From contig OZ018416.1 in the NCBI GenBank assembly GCA_963969595.1, forward strand, positions 1,690,065 to 1,754,064: a DNA stretch of 64,000 nucleotides. The letters run 5' to 3'. The position numbers and the translations under genes are program-made. This DNA comes from Neckera pumila (lineage: Eukaryota; Streptophyta; Bryopsida; Hypnales; Neckeraceae). The notes under the pieces are model-generated. The model did not search any database, was not told the origin of the DNA, and saw nothing but the letters and a program-made list of their open reading frames with translations. Positions 12,929-24,670 of the stretch are shown here, one piece after another; the stretch's first letter is position 1, and each line of letters begins with the position of its first letter.

Positions 12929-13564
12929 CCCCTAAATGCCCATGGCCTATTTTAAACTTCTTGGAATTTGCTTTAAATTGAATAAAAAGCCAACATTTTG
13001 ATAAGTTGAATCAATTGTTTTTGAATTGTAACCATACTAATACAAACTAGACATGCTCAAGATCACATAGGAAAAGAAAACACAACATCATTTAAGGATT
13101 AAAAAGATTATAATGTTTGATTATGAGGGTGTTAAATCTATGAAAATCTTTCAGCTCTCTTTTTGCACGTCAAATCTAGAAAATTGGTCACCAAAAAAAT
13201 ATGAGGTTGAAGGGCCTAACATGCATGATCCTAATCAATTTATGGCTTTTCAAAATCTACTCTACAATTTTTTAAAATGAATTTCTAGTGTCTTTTTTCT
13301 CCAAGATCTAGTGTTCTTGAGGCTCATTTCCAAGAGTCCTCAGCACTACAGAAAGCCAAAGATTGCAATGGACACCCTTGCACAAAATCGTAAACAAAAA
13401 AAATCATAGTTATTCATTTTCAAAATCAGATTTTTGATGCTAAAACTAGACTTCAAAAAGAATTTGTCAAAATTATAAACTATTAAAAATAAAAACTTAC
13501 TTAGGTCTTATTTAACTTCAAAGTTTTGTCGCCACCAAAATTTAGTGCCTCCTGCATTTAGGGG
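12929..13564. mobile_element. TTAA-flanked element, short type III
   Basis: This 636-bp element begins CCCCTAAATGCCCATGGCC and ends TGCATTTAGGGG, with TTAA at 12925-12928 and 13565-13568. Its terminal inverted repeat (CCCCTAAATGC and GCATTTAGGGG) is a variant of the type I/II ends. The interior is different and non-coding, so I treat it as a separate subfamily. Confidence 0.8.
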
Positions 13565-14874
13565 TTAAAATACAAATGCATTCACAAAGTCTATTTGTAG
13601 GCTTTCTGTGTTTGAGCACGGGTTGAGTCTAAAATAGTGCAATGAGCCTCTTGTGGAGGCCGTTTTGCCCCCCTCCTCCCTCCCATTTTATCCCCTGGGA
13701 AAATGCAAGATTGTTTTATTTGCGACGCATGATAAAATTTGCAAATTTTGAGTTCATATTTGCAATCAAAGGCTCCAAATTATCTAGGAGAGGTATTAAC
13801 TATTGAACAAAGACAACACAAAATACCGTATGTGAAGGTTTGATTTGGTAGTGAAGTGCCGAATTAGTTTCTTTTTCAGGTGCAAAGGGATTTGGCAAGT
13901 GGTATATTCTAGGATATTCCTGAAATTCACTTGTAATCTTCCAAAAATTTTACTTGTAATATTTCAAAAATTCAAACATCCCAAAAATTACTTAATTTAT
14001 ATCTGAACCTGACCTTCATGTAGGATAGGGGGTCTTTATTTTACATTCACTTTAGGCTTTACCTCCACAAGAGGCTCGTTGCACTACTTTAGATTCAACC
14101 TTTAAGCACATCTTTACACTCACTTTCTCAAAAAAACAGATGAAAATTTGCTTTCTTACATTCAGTAGATGAATTTTTTTGTCATCCATTCGACCCAAAA
14201 TGTCTATGTCAATGTTTAAGGGTTAACTTAATTGTCATTTGTTGATTGCTCATTTCTCTAAATTTTGGTTTTAGAACCAAGCTACATGTATATATATGTT
14301 AGAAAAGAGTTTTCGTTTTGAAAGTTTATAAAAATTCTATAACACATCAAAAAATATTTTTTGTAAAATTCATGATTTTCAATTGATATAATATCACAAA
14401 TTCTTTTTTTTGAAAAAAATGCCTCCAAAAATGCTTAATTGCTTATTTTGACAATTTTAGGTATTTCCACCTTACTAATAGGATTGGGCAATTGTAAAAA
14501 AACCCTCTCCTATTTTTTTTTTGTCACATATTGCATGTAGATATATTTTTTTCTTACCATATCTCTTGGACATGTTATAGCTCCAAAAGACTCAAGAAAT
14601 GTAGGTACAATATTCATGACTATTGTGCATCTTGGCAAAAAAGATTTACTAAAATGATTTTTTGTCTAAAAATAGCCACCAATTTTGTGTCATTGTTGCC
14701 AATTTGATTTTTTTCTAGACTATCTCTAACCTCAAAAAGTAAATTTGGGGGTGGAATTTAGAATAAATGGACTTCTAATAGATTAGCACCTATTGTTTTA
14801 GGAGATTTAATCTGTAAAGAACCAAACATTCCAATTTTGCACGATTGATAAATGTAGTTGGTAACATTAGAGGG
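13565..14874. other. AT-rich intergenic DNA with a possible decayed element end
   Basis: The string TTTAAGGGTTAA near 14216-14226 resembles a mutated right end of a TTAA element, but no matching left end is visible. I see no gene. Confidence 0.4.
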
Positions 14875-15160
14875 GATTCAAGGGCCTTGGAGGACCGTTT
14901 CAGGCCCGTTCCCCAAGCCCAATTGGCAGTGAACAATAGTACAAGCTATCAAATTTTTTTCTGAATTTTTCAATTTTTAATTTAATTTTTAATTATTTTC
15001 AAAATATAATTTTAAGTAAATTTTTATTTATTTATTTATTTTTTCAAAAATGACTTGGCAACGGCTGTACTATGTCAGTCAGCTGCTGCAGCTGCGTTCC
15101 TGCAGTTTGGGAATGCAAGGGAATTTGCAGCCCTTTAAGGCCCCCAAATCCCCTCTAATG
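14875..15160. mobile_element. MITE with CATTAGAGGGGATT ends, copy 1
   Basis: The element starts CATTAGAGGGGATT and ends AATCCCCTCTAATG, flanked by TAA on both sides. Inner parts of the arms also pair: GGCCTTGGAGGACC on the left and GCCCTTTAAGGCC on the right. The right half contains 'gctgctgcagctgcgttcc'. Two relatives, at 48501-48775 and 55498-55789 (inverted), share the ends and this inner block, so it is a real dispersed family. The 3-bp duplication suggests the Harbinger or CACTA superfamily, but I cannot choose. It is non-coding. Confidence 0.8.
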
Positions 15161-16127
15161 TAATTTTTTCATCCACGACAACAATGGATGAATGTTTTCG
15201 TAAGATACTAGTAAAAGTTCTCTATGACCTGGGTCATGAACATGATGGCATCATAGGTGGTATAGTCACAACATGAATTATTACTTTGTATGGGGAGTAA
15301 CATATGTGTGGAACAAGCTTGTGAATCTTGGAATCAAATTTGTGTGACCACAAGCAACTGTGAATCATGCACTCATTAATATTTAAAGAAGATGCTAAAC
15401 CCATCCCACAAAGTGGAACTAGCAAGTTGAATTCATCCCAAAGGAAAATGCAGGAATTTTAAATTTTTACACATGAAAAAATTTAAAAATTTTGAGTTCA
15501 TATTTGCAATCACATGCCCCAAATTAGAAAAGGTGTATAGGTGGGGGTGTAAAGAACATAGGATTAACAAGGCACAAAATAGGGGGCTTTTTTTACATTT
15601 ATTTATATTTATCCGACAAAACACAAAATTCACCTTGTGGTCCCATTTTATAAGACGGATTTAGTATCTTTCAATTTTTAAGCTTCTCCCAAGACAATTT
15701 AGTAAAATTGAACTCATTACATCAATGGCAGGTAAAGAATGAAATGGCGCTTGTAATATTGATTCGTCACAATGTCAACTGAAAAAAAATAAAAATTAAA
15801 GTGCGTGTATGCCAAATGGCATAAAATGAGTTCTTGAAGGATAAAATAGAATAAACAATGAATGACACTTTTCATTGTAATGGCGAGGCTTGTAGCTTGG
15901 GCAACACTTAAGGTAGAGCCACCCATAATTGACTAGTGACGTATATCCAATCTATAGATGCAGTTATTTCTAACCAAGGTTGCATTAGATTTTTTGAAGC
16001 TTAGATATTTTTTTCCTTTTCAAGGTTGGAACTAATAAGTTCATGACACGTCTCAAGTTGTGAAAAAAAAATAGAATATAATGAGTAGAGAAATAGTTCT
16101 TGAATGATTGGAATTGGAAGAGGGTAG
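15161..16127. other. Intergenic DNA, no gene supported
   Basis: Several open frames of 60-70 codons exist on both strands, but none shows a domain, and composition follows the local AT richness. Confidence 0.4.
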
Positions 16128-16920
16128 TTGCAGGAAACACCGACTAGTTTTGGGCTTTTTTGGTCGAATTTGGGTTCTGCCGGTCAGTACTACGGAGTAC
16201 TACGAGTACTAACGGGGTGGAGGGATAGGAGTTTTTGGCTGTTGATTAACAATAGGATCTTCTATACTGACGACAAGTGTCGTGCCCTGCTGTTCCTTGC
16301 CATGAATGAGGCCGCCTGGCTGCTCCTTCTGACAAGTCCAGTCCTTTGTGGATGCTGACACGTGGAGTAGGTATTGGATGAATGTAGGGCAGGTACGTGT
16401 GCGTTCACTTATCATCCATCAAAAATCGGATGGATGCGGTCTTCAAGGCTACTGTGAAGTGGATCCGGTCATCCGTGGCTACGTCGTCTCTTTTGCATCG
16501 GTACTCTTCTTGGTCGTTCAAGTGCGTGAGAGTGGGATTCCAACGGCCTCAAAGATTTAGGATTCTTGCTACCCTTGTTCAAAATGGAATTGGAGAAGTG
16601 TTGCACCGTGCGTTGGAGGCCTGACCAGTGGGTATATCTGTCGATGAAGTTGCAGTGGACACACTTGAAGTGAAGCATTGTGACAGGCTTTGCACCATAT
16701 GGTTTAGGCTACGGGGATTCAATGTGTGCTGCTTCCTTGCGGAGGGAACGGTGGCAGAGAAGTACATGCAAAATTGCGGATCAACGGCGAAGTGGATGGG
16801 GTGGTTGGGACGACGCAAGGAAGAGATGCCGGCATTCACATTAGGATTTTTGGATTTAAGGTGGTGTGGAATAACAACGTCGTCGTAGCGGTTGTCAGAC
16901 ATGGTTCCGTTTTCTTGTAG
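16128..16920 (+). pseudogene. Decayed reading frame of unknown function
   Basis: The composition becomes more balanced here and two coding-like stretches appear. The first (16128-16358) reads like ordinary protein, including GWRDRSFWLLINNRIFYTDD and then an Ala/Leu-rich helix. The second runs in one frame from 16397 to 16888 and is broken by a single TGA at 16622-16624, after 'LHRALEA'; a Trp codon (TGG) is one change away. The two stretches are in different frames, so a frameshift or a lost intron lies between about 16350 and 16400. I do not recognise the family. A decayed transposon protein or a lineage-specific gene are both possible. Confidence 0.3.
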
Positions 16921-17389
16921 GTTTTTTGTTGGGGTTGATTTCGGCCATGCCAGCTTCATGTCATAGGGGTGTGCAAGAAAACAGGGACTTCCGGTCTATA
17001 CAATCATAGAACTTGGTGTCTTCCAGGAGGTTTTGTCGCGCTCGTTCTCCGTGCTGTGTTTTTTCCCTTCCGATACAACCTTCTTGTTCCTCTGTTGCAC
17101 TAGCAGGGACTTCCTCCTTCTAGGTCATGTACTGTTCCTGAAGAGACGACCGTGTTTGTAATGCGGAAGTCCATTAGCACAGCAGTAGGACTTCCTACTT
17201 CCTTCAATACTCCAAAGTGGTTGCCAATAGTATTGCTGCATGTAATTTAGTACTGCAGTATGTAATATAGTACTAGCCATCCTACCGTGATAGCAATTCT
17301 GTAGTTCTTGTGTATGTTGTCGTGTTGCAAATGCAGACATTATGTAGATTATGTATATATATATGATTTAGATAGATTTTAATGTTTGT

Positions 17390-18720
17390 TGCATCATAAA
17401 GAAGTTGAAGTCATTTGAGGTAGCTTCATCTCATTTGGTATTCTTTTTCTTTGTGTTTTATTTAGATTATACTATGTTGAACTAGAGGGTTTTTTTTCTG
17501 AGTCTCAAGAAATTGGAGCTCTAGTTTTTTTTACCTCTACTAGATATATGTGGATTTTAATTCTCTATTCCGTAGATAGAGTGGATAGAGTGAAGTTAGA
17601 GATAAGATAAGGTGGAGATAGAATGGAAAAGTAAAAGATAAAGAGATAGAGTGAAGTTAGAGTGGAGATTGGTGATAAAAAAAAGAGGACTTTTCATCTT
17701 CTCTCCTGTTGGGAGTTAAGAGGGGAAACCAATTGTTTAAGGGGGGGAGTTTTTTTTTGTGTTGTTGTGTTAGGTTTTGGAGAGGAGGGTTTTTCAATGA
17801 AAATTGGAGGAGTTATGTATTATGATGTGGTGATTGGAAGAGGTCTTTTCTTGCTTGAATTGAAGTTGTGAGTGGAGATTTGTGCTAGTTTGAGTGGAGG
17901 AAGGTCTGCTGCCTCTCAATTGAAGGGGCTGAGACTTTGACCAACCATAGAAGACGGACAGATTTTTATTTTGCAATGAAATTTTGAAAAGTTGTAGAGA
18001 ATTTTGTTAGCTTGTCAAATAGCTATCATTTGTTGTATTTGGAGCATTTATGAGTGAGTTGTGAGTGTTGAAGTGAAGGAGGGTCTGCTGCCCTCACTTT
18101 TAGAGGCCAAAACTTTGGGCAATCATAGATATTGGAGAGAGTATTTGAATGAGTTGAAATTTGATGAAAGTATAGGAAATTGTATTAGCTTTACAAAGAG
18201 CCATCATTCATTCTATTTGGAGTTGTGGAGCATTGGTGGCGTTCATTCAAAGTTTAGCTTTGAAATTGAAGTTGGAGTGAAGATTTGAAGTTGGAGTTGG
18301 AGGAGAATTTGTGTGTTGTGGCTTGTGGCTTGTGGCTTGTCTTTTATTGTAAACTTTTGTTGTTGTGGGCGGCTTGGGTTAAACCAATGCTTAGCCTCGT
18401 TTTGTATTTGTGGAGACGGTGGGATTTAATCACCTACATGGTCGAATCTGTTTGTTCTCATGGTGAAAGCTAAAGCCTAGTTAGAGCTGGTCACCGGGAG
18501 TTTGAATTTTAGGAGCCCATCATCCGGACGGCATCTTGTGTTATGCTGTCCCGTTTTACCCGTCCGAGGCCCGTGGTTCTTATTACCTACCTGACCGAAT
18601 CCTGACCCGTTTAGAGCCAATACAGGATAGGCCAACAGGGAGGAGTTTGAAGGCTGAAGAACAAAGAGAAGATTGAAGACTAGAAGACTTGAAGATTATT
18701 TGAAGTCAATGACTAACTAG
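17390..18720 (+). repeat. Left copy of a dispersed repeat, inverted relative to 29384-31090
   Basis: From about 17.4 to 18.7 kb the sequence is the reverse complement of 29.4-31.1 kb. The best-conserved part is about 18480-18620; by eye it is nearly 90 percent identical to 29495-29640, including GCCCATCATCCGGACGGCAT and a stretch ending GGCCAACAGG. A 9-bp GTGGCTTGT minisatellite is near 18315 here, and its complement is near 29780 in the other copy. This copy lacks about 70 bp present in the other near its outer end. No coding frame is convincing. It may be a solo long terminal repeat or a long untranslated part of a retroelement. Confidence 0.75.
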
Positions 18721-18813
18721 TGCCAGTTGCAGCCAGATACTTTGCGTATTCCCAAAGCGCGCTCCTCTCAACACGACAACGTGAAACGCAGTGTGCAGTT
18801 AGAAGCACTTGCC

Positions 18814-18834
18814 GGGGGGGGGGGGGGGGGGGGG
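18814..18834. repeat. Run of 21 G residues
   Basis: An uninterrupted poly-G tract, rare in this AT-rich window. It could form G-quadruplex structure and is a likely site of sequencing or assembly error. Confidence 0.9.
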
Positions 18835-19039
18835 ACCGCTTATGATAGTGTCTTCCTGTAGTTACTGTAGTGTCTTCCTGGAGTTACTGTAGCTAAGTCC
18901 AACAGAATGGGCACGACCTCTAAGTGTCATCTGACGAGTTCACGTGCCAGCAAGTTCTACACAGTTGGTTTCTGATAGGAAGATGACTGTGCATTGTCAG
19001 TTATACTGGAATGTGCTTGTTTGGTGACATTCAATTCAC

Positions 19040-20191
19040 GTGCTTGCCTGCATTGACAGGAAATTGGTTTGGGAGAAAGAATTCATTATGGATAAAATGA
19101 AGAGAACTCTTGTCCAAGGACGACGAGGCACAGACGACACGCAACAGTGTTACAAGGGATCTGATGGAAGCGCAGACAATGTGTTCGTGAAGGAAGTTTC
19201 CACTGCGAAGAGAACAAGCACGGTGACGGACGGTACATGTAGGGGCCAATCTGCAATGCTGCCTCCACCAAAGTTGGCACCTAAGGGGGACAAGAGAAAA
19301 AAAATCACTGTGCACTCCCTCCCCTCAGCCTCAAAAGTTCGGACCGGCTCCTCTAAGGAGAAGGTCGCCCCTGCGAAGAAAAAGAAGAGCACTTCCGCGG
19401 CTGCTATCGCAACATCTTTGTCAGGGACCTCTGGTGGTGGAGTCAGGGACGCTACTGGGCACAACAGTGCTGAGGGAGATGGTGGCAGCGATGACAACAT
19501 CACCATGACTGCATTGCCGCCACAACGTCCACATAGGGTGATGAAGAAAGTAGAACAATACACGGAGGATGACTGTCGGCATGAATTGGCATCTTTAACA
19601 GCGACGGATAAGAGGCCACCTCTAGCCCTGTTGGCTGAAATGTTTGCTTCAAGATTTGGGCTTTGCTGTGAAGGACAGAACACCCACAGGCTAAAGATTG
19701 AGAAAAACATTACCTTGGAGGAGATCGAAGAAGTGTTCGGGCCAGAGAAAGCTAGGAATGGATTCTCCTTGTTGGATAAGCTGACAGTAGAACAACGGAA
19801 AGAGGTGGAGAAGTTGTACTGCATATGTTACTAGAAGCCGCATCCATCGAATCTTGTCGCTAAGGAGTTTGCCATTGGGTTCGTCTTGAAGACTGTGAAG
19901 CAGCAGGAGGTCAATTGGGCAAAATTCGCAGCAGAGACAAATGCATTGCAGCGGAAGTCATACTGTAGGTGGCTGAAGGCGTGCATGCAACGCTTAGCAG
20001 CAGTCTTTGATGTCCCCGTCAATGTTGTGTATGAAGCTGAGGGGCTCTTGGAATACATGGACGTTGCACCTGAGAAGTCGAAGGTCCAAGATGCACACTG
20101 CGCTGTCTCTAAGGAGAGAGGACGATTTGCTGACGTCAAGCCTGGCTCTTTCCTCCGGCTCAGTGGTCAACATTCAACACAACCCTCATGA
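19040..20191 (+). pseudogene. Lysine/serine-rich and helical coding block, unknown, with in-frame TAG
   Basis: One frame stays open from 19040 to 20191 apart from a single TAG at 19832-19834. The first half encodes a basic, low-complexity, Ser/Thr/Lys/Gly-rich segment (for example KEKVAPAKKKKS) that would be disordered. After about residue 165 it becomes an ordered, mostly helical domain, with 'RPPLALLAEMFASRFGL' and 'LKIEKNITLEEIEEVFGPEK'. Beyond the TAG the same style continues (KPHPSNLVAKEFAIGFVLK), which argues that the stop is a lesion or is read through. I do not recognise the domain. It could be the N-terminal part of the methyltransferase-like gene that ends at 25822, or a separate gene. 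Confidence 0.35.
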
Positions 20192-20971
20192 TCTAAGTGC
20201 GAGGTAATATTCTTTGCCAACTACATGCTTGACTCCCTTGCAACAGACACGGATAGTGACACAGTAGTATGTGACGTTGTCTAATCAGAACTATGTCTAC
20301 AGTTTGAACCGCAGTTGGTACTACACATTTTCCCCTGTAGTCCTGTGGTCTATCCATATGCTATATAGGTGCGTTCCTAGTCTTGCACTATAGTCAGGTG
20401 TATGTGCAAGTACTAGAACTTGTTGTTGCGGAAGTGACGTCCGCCATGCTCACTGCTTTGCTGTAGTCGGAATTCTGCTATGTGCTTTGTGGATGGATGG
20501 TGAGTACTCGGACTTTGTCTTTGCAGTAGGGCAGTACTGTTAACCACATGTCTTGTACACTCGAAGTCTTCCATACTCATGAAAATACTCTGTTGAAGTC
20601 CTAGAAGTACACGTTTCCTTCTGGAGTCCTCCGATAGTCCCTTCCACGGTCGGAGGTAGTACTTCGCATTCCTACCTGCAGTACTACATATTGCTTCAAG
20701 CTCCGGCGACTGCCGGCCGGGCTTGCCTGCAGTACTAAGGTGTACTTTTGTAGTGCGTAGATGTACTACGTGTACAGCGATACTAAAACAATAGGACTGC
20801 ATAAGTACTTGGGCCTGTACTTTTCTCCATTTCCACCTATGTCTTCCTGCACTTGATCATTCTATCACTGTAGTAGTTCCCTGTCTTCATTGCCAGTGCA
20901 GATGCTCCTCATAAAGTGCGTGCTCTGACGTTGTTTGCTGCTCTCTTTGTGCTGACAAGACAAGATCACAG

Positions 20972-21714
20972 AGGTTCTTTCAATGGCCAAAGTCAACGTT
21001 GAGCGACTGGAGGTCCAAGTTCGGAGTTTGAAGACGGAGGCCTCAATAGCTGCAGTGCAATGGGAGGCTTGTTTCCAACTCGTAGAGCAATTCAAAGCGT
21101 TGTTAATTAGGCCGGGAAGGATTGGAAGATTCTAAACACTGACGTGGACATTGCTGCCGCCAGTAACCAAGTTGGAATAGGGCCCATCCTCAAAATGTTA
21201 TATGCCAACGTCAAAAAACTCGCTGCATTCGAGGAAACTAAGGCAGCCCTAGAGACCTCCTTATAGGAAGCGTCAAGTGTATTGAAGGGAAACCGCAGTC
21301 GCATGCAGGCGTTGCGAGCATATTCACAGGATTTGCAAGCAGGCACGGACACGTTGCTCATGCGACCCTTGCCTTATTCTACCAGGGAGAAAGTGGTGAT
21401 CGGAACAAGCACTTGTCCCTTTCTACTTGCAACTCTAGAATGTTGCATTTGCTTGGGGGGGGGTCCTCTTTGGGATGTCGTAGCTAGCTCCTACGGCCAT
21501 GTTTATCACCCTTGGTGTGCATCTCAATGGTTCAAATGTCATGTAAGCTGCGCAGTGCCATCCTGTGTCGTTGTGCACCAGGCGTGGTACGACAGTTGGG
21601 GATTTGGCCAATATAGTGAGCTCCTCAAAAGACATGAGGGGGACATGCGCCAGATGTCGGAACCTGCGGCAACATCGGCTCCACCACTTGCCCCGCCTCT
21701 CAAGACAGCTATAG
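20972..21714 (+). pseudogene. Coiled coil plus RING-like zinc-finger exon, broken
   Basis: The block starts after an acceptor-like CACAG at 20971 and ends at a good donor (ATAG|GTACTG, 21714/21715). It first encodes a coiled coil (NVERLEVQVRSLKTEAS). A frame change near 21110-21125 is then needed to continue the helix (KDWKILNTDVDIAAASNQVG), which is interrupted by a TAG at 21264-21266 where 'SL*EASS' suggests a lost Gln. The last third holds a zinc-finger-like pattern: CCIC, then GHVYHPWC, then CHVSC and PSC. This is a C-x2-C ... H-x2-H-x2-C ... C-x-x-x-C-type RING/PHD-like arrangement. The combination suggests a ubiquitin-ligase-like or chromatin-reader module. A poly-G run at about 21462 is a possible error site. 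Confidence 0.45.
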
Positions 21715-21982
21715 GTACTGACGAAGTGCAGTCATATGCGCCTCGTGACACCACTTTGTCTGTGCTTTTGTTTGCTCATTAACAGTTATCCCTATCAGCT
21801 CTTAGGATGCCCCAAAACTAGTCTTACAGCAATTCTTTTTCCAACCTCATCCACTGAAAACACTCCTTCGTGGCTGGAGGCAGTTTATGCATGTGCCCAT
21901 GGATTGACCTTGCCATCGGTTTATTTCTATTTAAGTTTTGCTTCTCTCTGTTTCCGTCAAACTTATCGTTGTTGTCTGTTTA

Positions 21983-22482
21983 GGGTCGTCCACATTTGGA
22001 GAGGGAGCTCCCAGTATGTCAGCCATGGACAGCATTGTTTCGAAGTGCTTCGGGGAAGGTACATACAGCATTATGCGGAAGGTGTTCAAACTAGGGAAAC
22101 AAGGCTCTGACTGCAGTCCCCTCCTTGCCCAGCCAGACTTAGACGGCTCATGCACTCCATTTGCGTCGCAGCTGTCAACACCATCCACAAATTTCAAGCA
22201 AAGCTGTAGAGAAAAGTCTCCCGCCGACATGTCCCCTACATTGGAGGCCTTTGTTGTGACTGTAGGGCGTCATTTGGTTGCCGAACCCTCCTTTGTGCCT
22301 TCATCACCTACTGTAAAGACAACTGCCAAAACGGGGGTTTGCTCCCTGGAGCGCGAGGAAGGGATTAATTTGCAAGACTCGGACGATGAGGAGGACCCTT
22401 CCCTAAAGAATGTGAAGCTCTCCATGGTTCCTTCCACTGTCAACTTCCCTGCGCACAACGCTGCCGTGCCCCTTCCATCACA
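21983..22482 (+). pseudogene. Ser/Pro-rich exon of the methyltransferase-like region
   Basis: The reading frame lies between an acceptor (CTGTTTAG|GG) and a donor (CATCACAG|GTACATC). The protein is mostly low complexity and rich in Ser, Pro and Thr, with one acidic patch (QDSDDEEDPS). This is typical of a linker between chromatin-binding modules rather than a catalytic domain. The exon itself has no stop. I assign it to the same locus as the SET exons because of strand, order and shared composition. Confidence 0.35.
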
Positions 22483-22664
22483 GGTACATCATGCCGATAC
22501 TTTATATGATGTGTTCCCGGCGTAGGATTTCTGCTGTAGGAAACTCAGAGGCAGCTCAGGTGTCTTTCACAAGAGCAAGCAATCTATTGTGACCACATGA
22601 GTTCGGAACTTTGGTCTCAGATCATGTCTACGGTGCTCTAACCCCCGGCTGTGTACTGTGTATA

Positions 22665-22899
22665 GGAGGAAATTGCAGCAGTTAACGCCATTCTTCTTTC
22701 GAGGGCAACTCCTAATCCTGCATCACCTATGAAGGCCATTGATGCATATGACCCTTATGCATTAACGTTCACGCGGTCCTCGAATCGGCAAAAGAGAACA
22801 GCGGAGATGGAAGGCACTCCAACATCGCCTACAACAACGAAGAGAAGTGGCAGGGTGGACTGCGTGTCGCCCATACGTACAGTCGCAAACGCTACAAAA
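22665..22899 (+). pseudogene. Probable linker exon of the methyltransferase-like region
   Basis: The coding-like segment starts after TGTATAG at 22664 and ends at a donor-like AAAAG|GTGACG. It begins EEIAAVNAILLSRATPNP and continues with a basic, Thr/Ser-rich tail (TPTSPTTTKRSGR). No stop occurs inside these borders. There is no recognisable domain, so the assignment rests on splice signals, frame and position only. Confidence 0.3.
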
Positions 22900-22935
22900 G
22901 GTGACGTCCAACAAGCCTCTGCCATTTGAGATTGG

Positions 22936-23118
22936 GATTCTTTCACAGGGAGCTTTTTTGAGTTTCCCTGTCTCACTTTCCCCTGTGAGAACGACAATCT
23001 TGTGTCTTTACCCTATGTCACAAGATTGTGACTCAGGGTAAATCACAAGATTGTTGTTCTCACAGGATAAAGTGAGAGGAAAGTGAGATAGGAAAACTCA
23101 AAAAAGCCCCCTGTGTTT
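22936..23118. mobile_element. Foldback MITE with CACAGGG ends
   Basis: The left arm starting CACAGGGAGCTTTTTTGAG pairs with the right arm ending CTCAAAAAAGCCCCCTGTG. Pairing continues inward with few mismatches through a TCTCACTTTCC block to ACAATCTTGTG. Possible TTT target duplications flank it. The arms cover nearly the whole 180 bp, so the element is a hairpin with a small loop near 23020. It sits in what would be an intron of the methyltransferase-like locus. Confidence 0.75.
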
Positions 23119-23278
23119 GAGTCTAATCATTCTACTTCATGCATGTTCATTCGATCTTCATGTCATATTTCTCTATGCAAGAAGTATTATAAGCGTGGCA
23201 TACGCAGTGCTACTACTACCTACTAGTAATCGGCTTTGTATTTTGAGTACCTGCCATTGAAGTATGAGTACTCTGATG

Positions 23279-23475
23279 AATATTACAAGTATTCTTCTTA
23301 GTACCACAAGTACTCTTCTTAGTACTACTTGTATTATTTTTAGTACTATAAGTATGCTTCTTAGTACTACAGTTATTCAACTTAGTACTACAATTACTTT
23401 GTTTTGTACTAGGAGTACTCGTATTAGTACTAGGAGTACTCGTATTAGTACTAGGAGTACTCGTATTAGTACTAG
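23279..23475. repeat. 21-bp minisatellite, about nine copies
   Basis: A 21-bp unit is repeated about nine times, with core TTAGTACTAxxAGTAC. The first units are divergent and the last three (TCGTATTAGTACTAGGAGTA...) are nearly identical. Because 21 is a multiple of three, the array stays open in frame and would encode a repeated Ser-Thr-rich heptad, but I see no sign that it is translated. The core is palindromic around AGTACT. Confidence 0.85.
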
Positions 23476-24499
23476 AGTGCAGTGAAGGTACCTTGTGTTA
23501 CTAGGTTCACTGCTGTCTTTTGTACTGCTGCTGTGATAGTGTGATTAGACATCGCATCCCACTCCAACTAGAAACGTCCGTGACTTTGTAGCAATGTTGT
23601 GCTGGAAAGGGAGGAAATATTGACATGGACATGGAATACGCTTTCAATGTGGATAGCTTCAGCAGAGTTTTGTGAGGAAGATCTACTGCTGGGACAACGG
23701 CACCTGACAATGCAAGTGTAAGTCCCACTAAGGGTACAATGCCAAAGAAGAACAAGGTGGGTAATAAGAAGTAGCTGAAATTGCTGTTTGTACTTCTTGA
23801 AGATTGTACAGAGTTTAGTGGAACGCAATGGTGGCATAGTACCTCTGTTAGCGTTCTGTTTTTGCAACGTACTTGTCCAGTCCATAGGGGGCCTACGTAG
23901 TGGCTGAGGGCCCAGGGAAGTCCCTTGGGCTGCACCTACCGAGAATGGCCTCAGCCACTGCAGGGGCCATGCATGTAGTTGCCAGAATATGCATTGAGAA
24001 AACCTTCTCTTAGCGGAAATGACGTTCCACACGTGGACTAGTCAAAGGCCCACGGGAGTCCTGTGGGCCTAAGACAGCAGTGATGGCTGGTCCTGGGCAT
24101 ACTGGCCAAAGACTTTTGCCTCTGTCGATGCTAATGGGCCCAGACAGGGGCCCGCATGTTAGCATCCCTGGCAAGTACTCCCACTGTCCTAAACATGGTA
24201 TGCTCTTGCTGGACTATTGCAGTAACGACTGTGCATAGCACTCCTAGGGGGGCCTTACTTGCCCATACATATTTCATATGTTGTATTGAGTGCATTGTAA
24301 TGGACTTCGCATTTTGGTACCTTGTCCTGCACTTCGTGTATGATACGCTTGCTCCAACAGGATTCTCCGGATAGACATTAGTTTCTCTTGTATCAAGGTT
24401 TAGAAAGCGTGCCAGTCCAAATAAATTGCGGTGACGGAGGCCAAGCGGTCCCTTTTTTTGGATACGTCATACACATATGTGTGCACTCCTCAAATCCAC

Positions 24500-24670
24500 G
24501 CATCTGTGAAAATGGAGGACTTCCCGCCTCCACATCAATGGTCAATCATTGCTAAGGACGGCATGAACGACGGCCAAGAAGACTTGGGCGGACGATGCTC
24601 CTGTGACATTGGAAGAAGTGGGAGATCGTATATCCGTGGAGGCCTTCTACATCCTCGATTTGTCCTTCGG
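24500..24670 (+). pseudogene. Pre-SET-like exon fragment, N-terminal half
   Basis: The frame encodes a Phe-Pro-Pro-Pro segment followed by RCSCDIGRSGRSYIRGGLLH and then FVLR. In plant SUVR proteins the first part of the pre-SET zinc cluster has the same order: a Cys-x-Cys pair, an aromatic 'Y', then a 'GLL' and a hydrophobic stretch. The 3' border at a CGG|GTATG donor is reasonable. Its phase does not fit the next exon, and Cys residues expected before RCSC are missing, so a frameshift upstream is likely. The 5' border is uncertain. Confidence 0.45.

Noticed and set aside
23264..23485. Ser/Thr heptad-repeat protein from the minisatellite
   Set aside because: The frame is open only because the repeat period is a multiple of three; no start context or splice signals support translation.
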